From NCBI RefSeq assembly GCF_002705925.1, contig NZ_NKRE01000001.1:1707573-1771572 (forward strand): a stretch of 64,000 bases of DNA, in the 5' to 3' direction. Under the pieces are notes generated by a model. The model worked only from the letters and a program-made list of their open reading frames with translations, did no database searches and was not told the origin of the DNA. The DNA is from Mycobacterium ostraviense. Lineage in GTDB: Bacteria; Actinomycetota; Actinomycetes; Mycobacteriales; Mycobacteriaceae. Below are positions 17,207-26,619 of this stretch, in pieces. The stretch's first letter is position 1, and the number at the start of each line of letters is the position of its first letter. A program made the translations under genes and the position numbers.

Positions 17207-19183
17207 CTAGGGGTAGAAGGGGTTGAGAACCGGCGGGATGATGTCGTTGCCGGTCACGCCGGTGAGCCGGACCCAGATCTGTGCGGGGATGTTGAGCGAC
17301 TGGTAGAAGGCGGCGCCGAGCCATGAGACCGGTAGCTGTAAGAAGCTGGGCACCGCATCGACAATGTTTTGTATCGGGGAGTAGACGAGGTAGGGAATCG
17401 TGGCCACGACCGTGCGCGACCCCAGACTGACGTTGGTCGCGATATCGGGATAGCCCTGTCCGGCGAAATCGGCGCTGAGCACACTGAACAAGTTGGGGCC
17501 GGGATTGACGTAAGTGCCGTCGAAGACGGCGGACGTCAGCGGCGCACCCTGCATATACGGCAGCGGCGGAATGCCGAACTGATCCATGATCGTCGGCGTC
17601 GTGCTGACGATTTGCCATGAGTTGTTGATATACCCGTCGATCCCGTCATTGAAGGCCTGATCGAAGATGAGGAATGTCGCCGTCTCACGGGGTGATTGGA
17701 AGCCATGAGTGAGGCTGAAGTTTTGGGGTCCGCTTTCACCATGGTCGGTGACCACGAGCGTGGAGAACTGCTCGGTGGGGTTTGCGACCTCCCAGTCGGC
17801 TACCGCTCCCAACAGGCCTGAACCGCCCATACTCGTAGGAAGTTGCCGACCAAGGTTGTAATCCATGTTCCGAATGGCCTCTTGGTACTGCGGCGAATCA
17901 CCGCCATACAAGTGCGCGTTTTCATCGACACCTACGAAGTAGGAGAAGATGAGATTGCCCTTGTTTGGATCGGCGGCCAGAATCGCCGCCTGGGACTTCT
18001 GGCCGACCAGGTTCTGCGTCGCTATCCAGTTCGTGTCGCCCGGGATCTGCGGGACGAATTCGATCTTGTCGGCCGGGTACGATCCGGCGCCGGCGATGTC
18101 GGTGATGACAGGCCAGTTGGCTATGACCGTGGTGTTGACCTGATCGCCCCAGGTGCCCTCGAGTTGGTTGTACATGGTAGACCAGGTGTCGTACGTCCAA
18201 GGGGTAAAGACATTGTTGGTCACGCCGGCCGTCTCGCTCCAGACACCGGTCTGGATGGTCGTCCACGAGGGGTTGGAGACGCTGGTGTGCCCGACGATCG
18301 TCGACGCGGAGGTGACGCTATCCAGCATCAGCGCGTGGAAGTTCGGGGTGCCCAGGGGGTCGGCCAGGATTGCGGCCAGATTCGTGCCGTCCGTGCCGAT
18401 CAACAGGAAATTCGCATCTGGTGCCATCGAAAGCAGAGCAAAGGCCTGTTGTTGAGACACCGTCAGCACCGCCGGATGCTCCCCGACGCTGCCGGTGGCT
18501 CCCGGGGCGCCAAACAGGGACAATGCTCTTCCGCCCAACCCACCGGTCCCGGCTGCGATGGATCCTATGCCGAGCCCGCCGGTGCCGCCGGCCCCGCCGT
18601 TGCCCACCAGCCAGCCGCCCGTGCCGCCGGTTCCGCCGGCCCCGCCTCCGATACCGCCGGTGCCGCCGACGCCACCGTTACCGACCAACCCGGCACTGCC
18701 GCCGGTCCCTCCCCGCTGACCCACCGGACCCGACCCACCCGCGCCGCCGTTGCCCCACAGAATCCCGCCGGCCCCACCGGGTTGCCCGGTTCCGGGCATG
18801 GCGTCAACCCCGTTGCCGATCAACGGACGCCCCAACAGGAAATTCGTGGGCGCATTGATCGCACCGAAGATGTCGTTAACGAGGGTCTGCAGCGGGTTGA
18901 CATTGGCCGCCTCCGCGGCCGCATATGCCCCGCTGGCGGCACTCAATGCCTGCACAAATTGCTCATGAAACGCCACCGCCTGCGCACTGAGCGCCTGGTA
19001 TTCCTGGGCGTGGCCGGAGAACAGCGAGGCGATCGCCGCCGATACTTCGTCAGCTGCAGCGGCCATCAGCGTGCTGGTCGGTGCCAACGCCGCCAGGTTC
19101 GCGGCCCGCACCGAGGAGGCGATGCCCGCCGCATCTACGGCTGCTGTGGTCAACATGTCCGGTGTGGCGATGAGATACGACAT
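17207..19183 (-). CDS. PE_PGRS protein with C-terminal type I phosphodiesterase/alkaline-phosphatase-like domain
   Basis: A 658-residue protein. The N-terminal PE domain is at 1-95 (MSYLIATPDMLTTAAVDAAG), followed by the linker [20 protein letters not shown], and a short PGRS tract of GGAGGTGG repeats at about 140-235. A large non-repetitive domain covers about 245-658. This domain resembles the type I phosphodiesterase/nucleotide pyrophosphatase branch of the alkaline phosphatase superfamily: FLLIGTDGTNLAAIL (Asp265, first metal ligand), HTSVSNPSWTTIQTG (nucleophile region), YFVGVDENAHLYG, VVTDHGESG and LTHGF. The substrate is unknown. The PE domain suggests type VII secretion to the cell surface. 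The start ATG at 19183 follows GGAGGG. It lies between nei and lpqC, where M. tuberculosis has nothing. Confidence 0.82.
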   Translation of the reverse strand: MSYLIATPDMLTTAAVDAAGIASSVRAANLAALAPTSTLMAAAADEVSAAIASLFSGHAQEYQALSAQAVAFHEQFVQALSAASGAYAAAEAANVNPLQTLVNDIFGAINAPTNFLLGRPLIGNGVDAMPGTGQPGGAGGILWGNGGAGGSGPVGQRGGTGGSAGLVGNGGVGGTGGIGGGAGGTGGTGGWLVGNGGAGGTGGLGIGSIAAGTGGLGGRALSLFGAPGATGSVGEHPAVLTVSQQQAFALLSMAPDANFLLIGTDGTNLAAILADPLGTPNFHALMLDSVTSASTIVGHTSVSNPSWTTIQTGVWSETAGVTNNVFTPWTYDTWSTMYNQLEGTWGDQVNTTVIANWPVITDIAGAGSYPADKIEFVPQIPGDTNWIATQNLVGQKSQAAILAADPNKGNLIFSYFVGVDENAHLYGGDSPQYQEAIRNMDYNLGRQLPTSMGGSGLLGAVADWEVANPTEQFSTLVVTDHGESGPQNFSLTHGFQSPRETATFLIFDQAFNDGIDGYINNSWQIVSTTPTIMDQFGIPPLPYMQGAPLTSAVFDGTYVNPGPNLFSVLSADFAGQGYPDIATNVSLGSRTVVATIPYLVYSPIQNIVDAVPSFLQLPVSWLGAAFYQSLNIPAQIWVRLTGVTGNDIIPPVLNPFYP

Positions 19184-19414
19184 TGTGGCCCTCCAACCCG
19201 GCAACTTGTTGACCATCGAAAGATGTGATCCTGCCCATAATTGCACGATTCCGGCGCTTTTCCGAGTACTATGCCGCGGCGCCTGGCGTGGCGCTGCTGT
19301 TGACGTCCTCGCAGGCATTGCCCGATCGTGTTGGGTTGTGCCGCAGGAACATCCAAGTTCATGCGCCGCGGTTCATCGACGACGGGCGCGAACGCCTCAG
19401 CTAGCTAGGCCCCC

Positions 19415-20332
19415 TTAGGCCCGGCCGTGCGACATAAAGAACTGCACAATGGCGTGCGACCCGTCGAGGGCGCGCGTGGTGCTGCCGACGATCGTCTTGG
19501 GCAGATACTGCTTGCCGCCGGGCCAGGTGTGCCCGCCGTTGTCGATTCGATAGAAGATCACTTCGGTCCCGGCCACACATGACCGCGAGTCATAACGGCG
19601 TACCACGGTTCCATCGCCGACATTGGGCAGTTCATCCATCGTGGGATCGCCCTGACATCCGTCGACCGCGCGCCAGCGGTCGACCATGCTGGCAGCCGAA
19701 ATGGCTTGGCTGGGACCGCCGCGGCCGCGCACTTTCCCACCGTTGAACGGCACCACCGGATCGGCGGTGCCGTGCGCTTCCATCACCGATACCGGCCGCG
19801 ACGGATTGCACGCCACACCCACGCCCAGCGTGCCGGCGATCGGCGCGATCGCGGCGAACACGTCGGCGCGGTCGCACGCCAACCGGTTTGACATGAATCC
19901 TCCGTTGGACATTCCGGTGGCAAAGACGTGGCCGGCGGGAACCGAAAACTCGCTTTGCAGCTTGCCCACCAGCGCGACCAGAAAGCCGACGTCGTCGAGA
20001 TGGCGGCGGTCCGCCGGCGAGGCTCCGCGCCCGTCGGCCCAGCTCTTGTCGTAACCGTCGGGATAGACCACCAGCAGGTTGTTGGCGTCGGCAACGGAGT
20101 CGAAGGCTGAAAGACTTTGCTGTCCGGCGCCGGTGCCACCACCCCCGTGCAGGTTGAGCACCAATCCGACCGGGGCGCCCGGCGGCGAATGCACGATATA
20201 TGCCCGCTTCAAACCGCCGAACTGCAATGTTCCGGCCTGATCTCGAGAACGGGCCGCCGATACGTGCCGCTCTCCGCAGCCGGCCAGGCATGCCACGAGA
20301 ACGAGCGACAAGAACCATCGCGCCCAGGGCAT
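19415..20332 (-). CDS. lpqC: Lipoprotein LpqC, poly(3-hydroxybutyrate) depolymerase/feruloyl esterase-like
   Basis: A 305-residue alpha/beta hydrolase exported as a lipoprotein. The signal peptide MPWARWFLSLVLVACLAGCG ends in a lipobox (LAGC), so the cysteine is lipidated and the enzyme is anchored on the outer face of the membrane. Catalytic features are the oxyanion stretch LVLNLHGGGGTGAG, the nucleophile GMSNGGF, the acid region HGTADPVVPFNGG and the histidine in NGGHTWPGG. The family is PHB depolymerase/esterase type, and the natural substrate in mycobacteria is not settled. The start is ATG 20332; the frame extends upstream but lacks the signal peptide there. The C-terminal 100 bp is duplicated beside nei. 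Confidence 0.92.
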   Translation of the reverse strand: MPWARWFLSLVLVACLAGCGERHVSAARSRDQAGTLQFGGLKRAYIVHSPPGAPVGLVLNLHGGGGTGAGQQSLSAFDSVADANNLLVVYPDGYDKSWADGRGASPADRRHLDDVGFLVALVGKLQSEFSVPAGHVFATGMSNGGFMSNRLACDRADVFAAIAPIAGTLGVGVACNPSRPVSVMEAHGTADPVVPFNGGKVRGRGGPSQAISAASMVDRWRAVDGCQGDPTMDELPNVGDGTVVRRYDSRSCVAGTEVIFYRIDNGGHTWPGGKQYLPKTIVGSTTRALDGSHAIVQFFMSHGRA

Positions 20333-20403
20333 GACGGCCAAGTTACCGACCGCCGCTGCGCCGGGGTTGAGTACCTCGGATATTTCGGCGGCGGGATCAC
20401 CAC

Positions 20404-21549
20404 TCATCCCGCTGATGGCGGTCGGGGCATCACCGTACCCTTGAGCTCCAAACCGTATTCAAGATCTTCGTTCTTCTGTTACTTCCTCTTGCGCCAACCA
20501 CTGCCTGCCGAGATCGGCGGCGGCATCAGCGGCGGAAGCATGGGGAAACCGGACGCCCCCGGAGGAAGCGGCGACACCGCCGACGCAAGCCGCACCGGCG
20601 TTTGCGCAGCAGGCAACAGCCACACCACAGCAGGCGGAGCGGTGGGGTTGCCCATCGAAACTCCGACGCCTACCGCTGCTGTCGGCGCTTCTGCCACCAA
20701 GGGCCCTGACCGCGCTGGAAAAACTCTCCGCCGTCTCCCCAAGGGCCGATTCCCCTTCGGATAGGCCCGCGGCGATATCGGGGCCCACAGCCTGCAGTGC
20801 CTGAGCCGACCGAAGTGTTCTGCGCCAAGTAACTAAAGAGGTTGATCGGAAAGCCACGAGATGAATTGGTTGGCATAGGTGTTGGCCAGCCCAAACCAGC
20901 CGCTGTTGGGGTCGAAGGTGACGCCAAGCGTCGGCAATACCGCATCCACCGGGGAGACAGCGGCAGCGGGTGCCGCAGTGGCGGCAACGGTCGGCTCCAG
21001 GTTGGCTTGTGCAGCCAGCCCCGCCGGATCGACAATCGACGGCGGCGAAGCGAACTGGGTCAGCGGGAGAGCTTGCGCCGAGGCTGCCTCATAGCGATAC
21101 ATGGCCGCCGAATTGTTCACCCACATGGTTTCGTACTGCGCTTCGGTCTCGGCGATGGCCACAAGGTTTCTGCCGAATTCGTGGTGACCAGCAACTCTGC
21201 CAACTGGGTCCGGTTGGCACTGACCGCCGAGGGGTGAACCACCGTCGAGAGAGTAGAGCCGAATGCCGCTGCGGCGAGCTGCGCCGAGGATCCCAGGCTG
21301 CTGGCACTGCTGCGCGGTGGTGCGCATCCAGCTGAGGTAGGGCCCAACAGCGTCGATCATGACCGACGAGGACGGACCATGCCAGGCCTCAGCCGCATAG
21401 GACAGCGCCGGGACAAAGGCGCGAACCGTTTCCTCCATTTCAACGGGTAGCCGCTGCCACGCATTGGCGGCCTCAAGAAGTGATTTCGCTCCAGGTCCCG
21501 AGTGGATTAGCGCCGACGTGACCTCAGGGGACAAAGCGATGAAGTCCAT
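20404..21549 (-). pseudogene. PPE-family gene, disrupted
   Basis: The N-terminus MDFIALSPEVTSALIHSGPG and the PPE helices are recognisable, but the frame is broken. After TTAQQC the family sequence continues in another frame (SSAQLAAAAFGSTLSTVVHP, NRTQLAELL). It then returns to the first frame at FGRNLVAIAETEAQYETMW and reads to a stop at 20833. The C-terminal PPE tail lies further on in yet other frames (FPMLPPLMPPPISAGSGWRK, then YGLELKGTVMPRPPSAG), with an in-frame stop between. At least three disruptions are needed. The whole locus would encode about 380 residues. The ATG is preceded by GAGG. Either a true pseudogene or sequence errors could explain it; the number of lesions favours decay. 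Confidence 0.8.
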
Positions 21550-21708
21550 GGCATCTCACCCTCGCTAGGTGGGAAAATTTCTGTGAAACATGGAGATGAC
21601 TACGGCGAGAAAGACCCTGGAACATTGCGCGTCGTCGTCTCACGTGCGCCGCCACGTCATCCCGGTCCGCGGAGTGGCGGGCGGCCTTCGGGGCAAAACG
21701 ACCTCTGA

Positions 21709-22814
21709 TCACGAGATGGCATTGACCGCAGTCGACAATCGCGAGCTGAACGCGTCCGGAATGGGGATATATCCGTTGTCCTTCAGACCATTCTGGCCGG
21801 CGCCGATCGTGCTTTGTAGGAAAGCCCTTACGGCCGTACCGACTTGCTTATCGGGATACTTAGAGCACACAACCTCGTACGTCGCCAGCACGATCGGGTA
21901 GGAGCGCCGGGCTCGTTTGGCCGTAGAACGAGATCGTGTCGAGGGCGAGGTCATTGCCCTCCCCGAGTACCCAGGCAGCGGAAATCGTCTTCCCCACCGA
22001 ATCCGCGCTGATCGCTACCGGGTCTTGACCGGCCGACGTGACGACCTTGGCTGTGTTCAGGTGTTGCGCCTGGGCGCGAACAGACCATTCGACGTAGGTG
22101 ATCGACCCGTCGCCGCTCTTCACGGCCGCGGCGGCGCCGGCGTTGCCCTGCGACACCGCCGTTGAACGTCTTTCCGGCGCCCTTGCCCCACGCGCCGCCC
22201 GAAGCGGTATCGAGACATCTCTGGAAGTTATCCGAGGTCCCGGACTCGTCGCTGCGAAAAACGACACGAATTGGCTTAGCGGGCAAGGCGATACCTGAGT
22301 TCAGCGGCTGAATCGCAGGATCGTTCCAGGTAGTGATGCCGCCGTTGAAGATCTTGGCTGCACTCGGAGCGTCGAGGTTCAGCGAAGTCAGACCGTTGAC
22401 GTTGTAGGCGATGGCGATGGGGCCGAACACCATCGGCAGGTTCCACGCCGGCGAGCCGCAGCGCCGCTCCGCCTTGGCATACTCATCCTTGCTCAGCGGC
22501 GAATCCGAACCGTCGAAATCGGTTTGGCCGCCCGTAAATTCGCTGATCCCAGCTCCGGAACCGTTACCAGTGTAGGTCAAGGACTGCCGGGGACACGCTC
22601 GTTCGAAAGCCTCGACAAAGCAGGTCATTGCATTTTCCTGAGCGGTGGAACCACTGGCCTTCAGAGTCGGCTTGCCGCCACAAGAAACATTCGCCGATGA
22701 CCCGCGCGTTGTCGCGCTTCCGCCGGAAGCATTGTTGTCACTACCACACGCCGACAACGTCACCGCGGCGGTGGCCAGAATACTCAGCGCGACACCAAAT
22801 CGGTTGATTTTCAA
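21709..22814 (-). pseudogene. Phosphate-binding lipoprotein PstS3-like, frameshifted
   Basis: Recognisable in three frames. The first runs from a TTG at 22814 ([20 protein letters not shown], then lipobox LSACG) through [25 protein letters not shown] and [15 protein letters not shown] to about 22150. The second carries [17 protein letters not shown] and [20 protein letters not shown]. The third carries [18 protein letters not shown] and ends with [19 protein letters not shown] at 21709. Two frameshifts separate them. Intact proteins of this family bind phosphate outside the membrane for the Pst ABC transporter; residues of the phosphate site (SGTSDNF) remain. No pstA, pstB or pstC gene is nearby, so the copy was isolated before it decayed. 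An ATG at 22871 is an alternative start. Confidence 0.85.
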
Positions 22815-23536
22815 TTCAATTCCCTGAAGTACAGGTAAATGGTCGCCGCCGGCACGGCGATCGTCCGCCATGCCGCTGCCTTCCTCGCAGCCGTAGGAAT
22901 GGTACCGTTGCGCCATTAGGCCTGGCTTCGCCGGACGAGCCGAACTCAGTGAATTCAGCACCGTTTCCGATCAGTACACGGTCTCGACACTCGCGGACTT
23001 CATTCGTTCAATCACGATGGGCAATGACCGCGAGATCGGCCGCTCGGCTTGCCGCAGCAATTCTCAGCGGGGAGGTTCCAACAATGGCGACCAGGCAAGC
23101 TAACCCCCGACGAACTTACAGTATGGGCGCGACCACTTAGCCTGGCGAGCGTGACAGCCCAGACCGCGCATGCCGGCGGGGTCGATCAGGCGTTTCCGAA
23201 CGCGTTGAAATCCTAGGACATCAACTTCGCGACACCACAAGCCGCGATCGTTGCCGGTCATCAGGCCTGTGATGAGCTTGATCAAGGATGGCAAGGGCGA
23301 CAACGCGACAGACATGACTGATACCAGTAACCGCGACAGCTACCGAGCGGGTTCATTGTCGGCCCGAGCATCGCTGCGTTCTGCCCGAGGCGTCACCCAG
23401 CCTGACGGCATCCGCCTAGCGCGCCATCGCTACTGCCCAGCGGCTGACCGCGGGTCAGGAAACGTTTGACCTTGGTCTGGACTCGACCGTAATCGCCGGT
23501 GCACTTTGGAAGTCATGAGTTCGCAAGCGGCACGGC
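22815..23536. other. Stretch without an intact gene upstream of the pstS3-like pseudogene
   Basis: No frame here looks coding by composition or family. It holds the presumed 5' region of the pstS3-like gene and a diverged segment at about 23285-23415 that recurs at about 26490-26615. Base composition is less GC-biased than in neighbouring genes, as expected of decayed DNA. Confidence 0.6.
23285..23415 (+). repeat. Diverged direct repeat, copy 1 (partner at 26490-26615)
   Basis: The plus strand reads ATDMTDTSNRDSYRAG here and ATDVTNSSNLDGYRAG at the partner, and the match continues in the bases behind it (GCATCGCTGCGTTCTGCCC versus GCATCGCCGCGTATTGCCC). The two copies flank the IS remnant and the PE_PGRS gene. 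They may be remnants of one gene duplicated around the insertion. The parent gene is not recognised. Confidence 0.55.
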
Positions 23537-24111
23537 TTGTGTGTGGCGTATCGCCAGCTAAGGTTCGATCACGCCGCCGGCGGTGGCGAGTTGTCTCGTG
23601 ATTGGGTGCGGGCCAGGATCATCGAGCCGACGAGTAAGGCCGACTCGTTGAGGGCGCTCGGTGAGGTTGGTGTCGAGCCGGTCTGCTACCGGACCCTGAC
23701 CCGCCGCCTGCCGTATTTCGCCAATCCCGCGTTCGGGCAGGCGTTGTCGGCGTGTGCTTGGCGTGCCGGGCTGGGGCCGGCGCCGCCGGTGCTCTACGAC
23801 GTGGGCACGCCGCACTTCGAGACCGATGTCTTTGTGGGCAACAAGGCTGAGAACTACCACCATGCCGCCGGTGATCAACGCCGTCAAGGCCGACTCACCA
23901 ACTGTCCAATGTCACGGTGGTCGCCGACACCGGCATGATCTCGGCACCAACCACAAAGCGATCCAGGCACCGCGACCCCGTTTCTGCCGCGAGTGGTCGC
24001 CCAATGGCGCGACACTCATCCCGGCGAAGACATTGCCCGCCCAGTCTGCGCATGCCGGACTTCCTGCACGGGAACGGCTGCGGTGGCCAGGTGGCGGCAT
24101 CGCCAGCAATG
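23537..24111 (+). mobile_element. IS1634/IS4-group transposase remnant
   Basis: The frame from 23537 encodes RARIIEPTSKADSLRALGEV, the RRLPYFANPAFGQAL region and the catalytic-core stretch VLYDVGTPHFETD, typical of IS1634-type (IS1549-like) DDE transposases. After about 23900 the family sequence continues in other frames: VVADTGMIS, then AIQAP, then VVAQWRDTHPGEDI at about 23991. Only the middle third of a transposase is represented, with at least three frameshifts and no terminal inverted repeats that I can find. The remnant abuts the PE_PGRS stop codon at 24112. It is inactive. Confidence 0.78.
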
Positions 24112-25903
24112 TCACAACCCATCGATCCCACTTGGCCCTAGTAACAGCCCGCCGGCGCCGCCGGCACCGCCGACCGCGCCTCCGCCGCCGCCCAATCCGC
24201 GATTGCCACCGTTACCGCCAGTCCCGATCAGCCGGGCGTCGCCGCCCTTGCCGCCGTCACCCGGCGTACCAGCTGCAGAGTTGTATCCACCCTGGCCGCC
24301 GTTGCCGCCGTCGCCGATCAGGGCGGCCCTACCCCCGGCGCCGCCGTCGCCTGAAGCGGTGGCGCTTTCGCCGCCGGCACCGCCGACTCCGCCGTTGCCG
24401 AAGAGCCCGATCGCGGCCCCGCCGGCCCCTCCGGCCCCGCCGGCTGTGTCGCCGAAGCCTCCATTCCCGCCGGCTCCACCGGAGCCGGCGAGGCGACCGC
24501 TACTTCCGCCGGCGCCGCCGCCACCGCCGGCAGCGGTGGCAGAGGTGCCGCCGGTACCGCCCCCGCCGCCAGTGCCGAAGAGCATGGCGGCGTTGCCGCC
24601 GCTGCCGCCAGCCCCTCCGGAGCCCATATTCGAGCCGCCGCCGCCACCGCCGGCCCCGCCGTCGCCGGACAACACACCACCATTGCCGCCGCCACCGCCG
24701 ACTCCGCCGGTCAAGGCCTGGCCGAACCCGCCCTGACCGCCGCCGCCACCGGTACCACCCAGGAGGCCGCCACGGCCGCCCGTCCCGCCGGCCCCGCCGG
24801 TGTTGAAGCTAGCCCCGCCGTCGCCACCGGCGCCACCGGCACCGAAGAGCACAGCGCCGTTGCCGCCGCCACCGCCGGCGCCGCCGAATCCGTCGCCCCC
24901 GCCGCCCGAGCCGCCGGCGCCCCCGGTGCCGTAGACCACACCGGCGGAACCGCCGGCCCCGCCTTTCCCGCCGGTGACGCTGCCGGAGGTGGCACCGCTC
25001 CCACCCGTGCCTCCGTCACCCCCACTGCCAAACAGCATCGCGCCGTTTCCGCCCTTGCCCCTGTCTCTTATACACATCTGACGCTGCCGACCCGTTAGCC
25101 GCTGGCGAGCCCCCGCCGGCCCCGCCAGTTCCGCCGTTGCCGACGAAGAGGCTGGCCCCGCCGGCACCACCAACCCCACCGTCCCCGACGATGCCGCGTC
25201 CTCCGGCGCCTCCGGCGCCGCCGTTGCCGAACAGCCCGAGACCACCGGCTCCTCCAACACCACCGCCGGCACCGCCGGTGCTCGCACCGCCGGTGCCACC
25301 CACTCCGCCCGGGCTGAACAACCCGCCCATTCCGCCCTGCCCGCCGGTGCCGCCGACGCCGCCGGCACCGGTAGCAGCTCCGCCGGCTCCGCCGGTACCG
25401 GCGGAGCCCAACAACAGCCCGGCGGCCCCGCCATTGCCGCCACGCCCGCCGCTGACCCCGTCCGCGCCGGACCCGCCGGCCCCGCCGTTGCCGATCAAGA
25501 TGCCGCCGTCGCCGCCGTTCTGCCCGGTTCCCGGGGCCCCGTTGGCGCCGTTGCCGATCAGCGGGCGCCCCACCAGCGCCAGCGTGGGCGCATTGATCAA
25601 ATCCAGCACAGTCTGCGCAACGTTGGCGGCCTCCGCGTTGGCATAGGCTGCTCCGCCGGTCGCCAAGCCGTTGACGAATTGAGCGTGAAACTGCGCCGCC
25701 TGGGCGCTCACCTCCTGATAGCGCAGCGCATGTTCTCCGAACAGTGCCGCGACGGCCGCCGACACCTCATCGGCGGCCGCGGCCGCCACTTGCGTGGTCG
25801 GAGCCGCCGCGGCCGCGACGGCTTCGTCGATGGCCGACCCGACACTTGTCAACTCCTGGGCCGCTGCCGAGATGAATTCCGGTGTCGCTACCAACGAGTT
25901 CAT
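24112..25903 (-). pseudogene. PE_PGRS gene, frame broken by an adapter sequence
   Basis: The PE domain begins at ATG 25903 ([20 protein letters not shown]) and runs to about residue 95. The linker [20 protein letters not shown] follows, then a long PGRS tract of GGAGG/GGTGG units with periodic LFG and GNGG turns. At 25091-25061 the reading frame runs into a Nextera adapter (giving the telltale peptide SDVYKRQ). The PGRS tract continues in another frame ([19 protein letters not shown]) to the stop at 24112. Without the artefact the gene is probably intact and about 600 residues, ending in a short tail [11 protein letters not shown] with no extra C-terminal domain. The true number of PGRS units near 25.06 kb is unknown. 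PE_PGRS proteins are exported by ESX-5, and the role of this one is unknown. Confidence 0.88.
25061..25091. other. Nextera (Tn5 mosaic-end) sequencing adapter in the assembly
   Basis: Bases 25061-25079 are CTGTCTCTTATACACATCT, the Tn5 mosaic end used in Illumina Nextera libraries, followed by the read-specific extension GACGCTGCCGAC. The two frames across it give the well-known artefact peptides MCIRDR and SDVYKRQ. It falls in a GC-rich PGRS repeat and shifts the reading frame. This is not biological sequence. Confidence 0.97.
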
Positions 25904-26619
25904 GTGCGTTTCCTAGGGTTTCGGAGGCGATGGGCAGGCGCAAACAGCATATTGGCGCTCGCGCCGAGCCATCTGGAAATCGCCAAGAGTTATGCGTAGT
26001 TACAAGAACTCCGGGGCGCACAATACGACTGAGGTTCGCGGCTCCCGCATCGTGAGATTTTCCGTGCAACAGGCCATTAGTTGCGTGAGCCATCACGTCT
26101 AGCTAGTTGGTAGTCGACGTTTCGACGCGATCCACCGATGAATTGAGGCTCTGCGCGGCGGCTGGTCCGTGAATTCGTCGGTGGGCGGTGGTCAAACGGA
26201 GATGGTTCGCGGAGGCGGGCGGCGGCATACGATGCGAACCCGCCGAGTGGGTCTCAATATGGTTGGCGCGGCTACCCCGAGGTCGCTGATTTGGCGGTTC
26301 AGCCCAGCCATGAAGCCGGTGCGGCGCGGGTGGTAGCCAACGCCGCGGTGACCGTCGTGCGTGCGGCCAGCTGTTGGCACTGCAGCGCCCGTAGCTCGCT
26401 CGTCGCGAACATGACGTGCGATGATCGCAATGTCGTCGGCTTGGCTTTGCCATCAGCACTTCTCATCAAGGAGGTTTGAGTTCGATCTCGGTAGGCAAAA
26501 GCCCGACGTCGCTACTGACGTGACGAATAGCAGCAACCTCGACGGCTATCGCGCCGGGTACTTTGTCGGCGTGAGCATCGCCGCGTATTGCCCCAGGCAC
26601 CACACATCGACGTGACGCG
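25904..26619. other. Stretch without an intact gene between the PE_PGRS and atsB genes
   Basis: It includes the 5' region of the PE_PGRS gene and copy 2 of the diverged repeat. Frames of 60-118 codons exist on both strands but are arginine/serine-rich or low in similarity to anything I know, so I do not call them genes. Confidence 0.6.
26490..26615 (+). repeat. Diverged direct repeat, copy 2 (partner at 23285-23415)
   Basis: See copy 1. The plus-strand peptide here is ATDVTNSSNLDGYRAG. It ends just before the atsB stop codon. Confidence 0.55.

Noticed and set aside
24141..25040. Regularly spaced GC-rich repeats considered as a CRISPR array
   Set aside because: They are PGRS coding repeats with no constant repeat/unique spacer pattern, and no cas genes are present in the window.
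24141..25646. Long plus-strand frames rich in Pro-Pro opposite the PE_PGRS gene
   Set aside because: They are the antisense reading of GGC/GGN repeats. The minus strand has a proper PE domain, start codon and PGRS layout.
26103..26459. 118-codon minus-strand frame between the PE_PGRS gene and atsB
   Set aside because: Ser/Arg/His-rich composition typical of a non-coding frame in GC-rich DNA; no family and no ribosome site.
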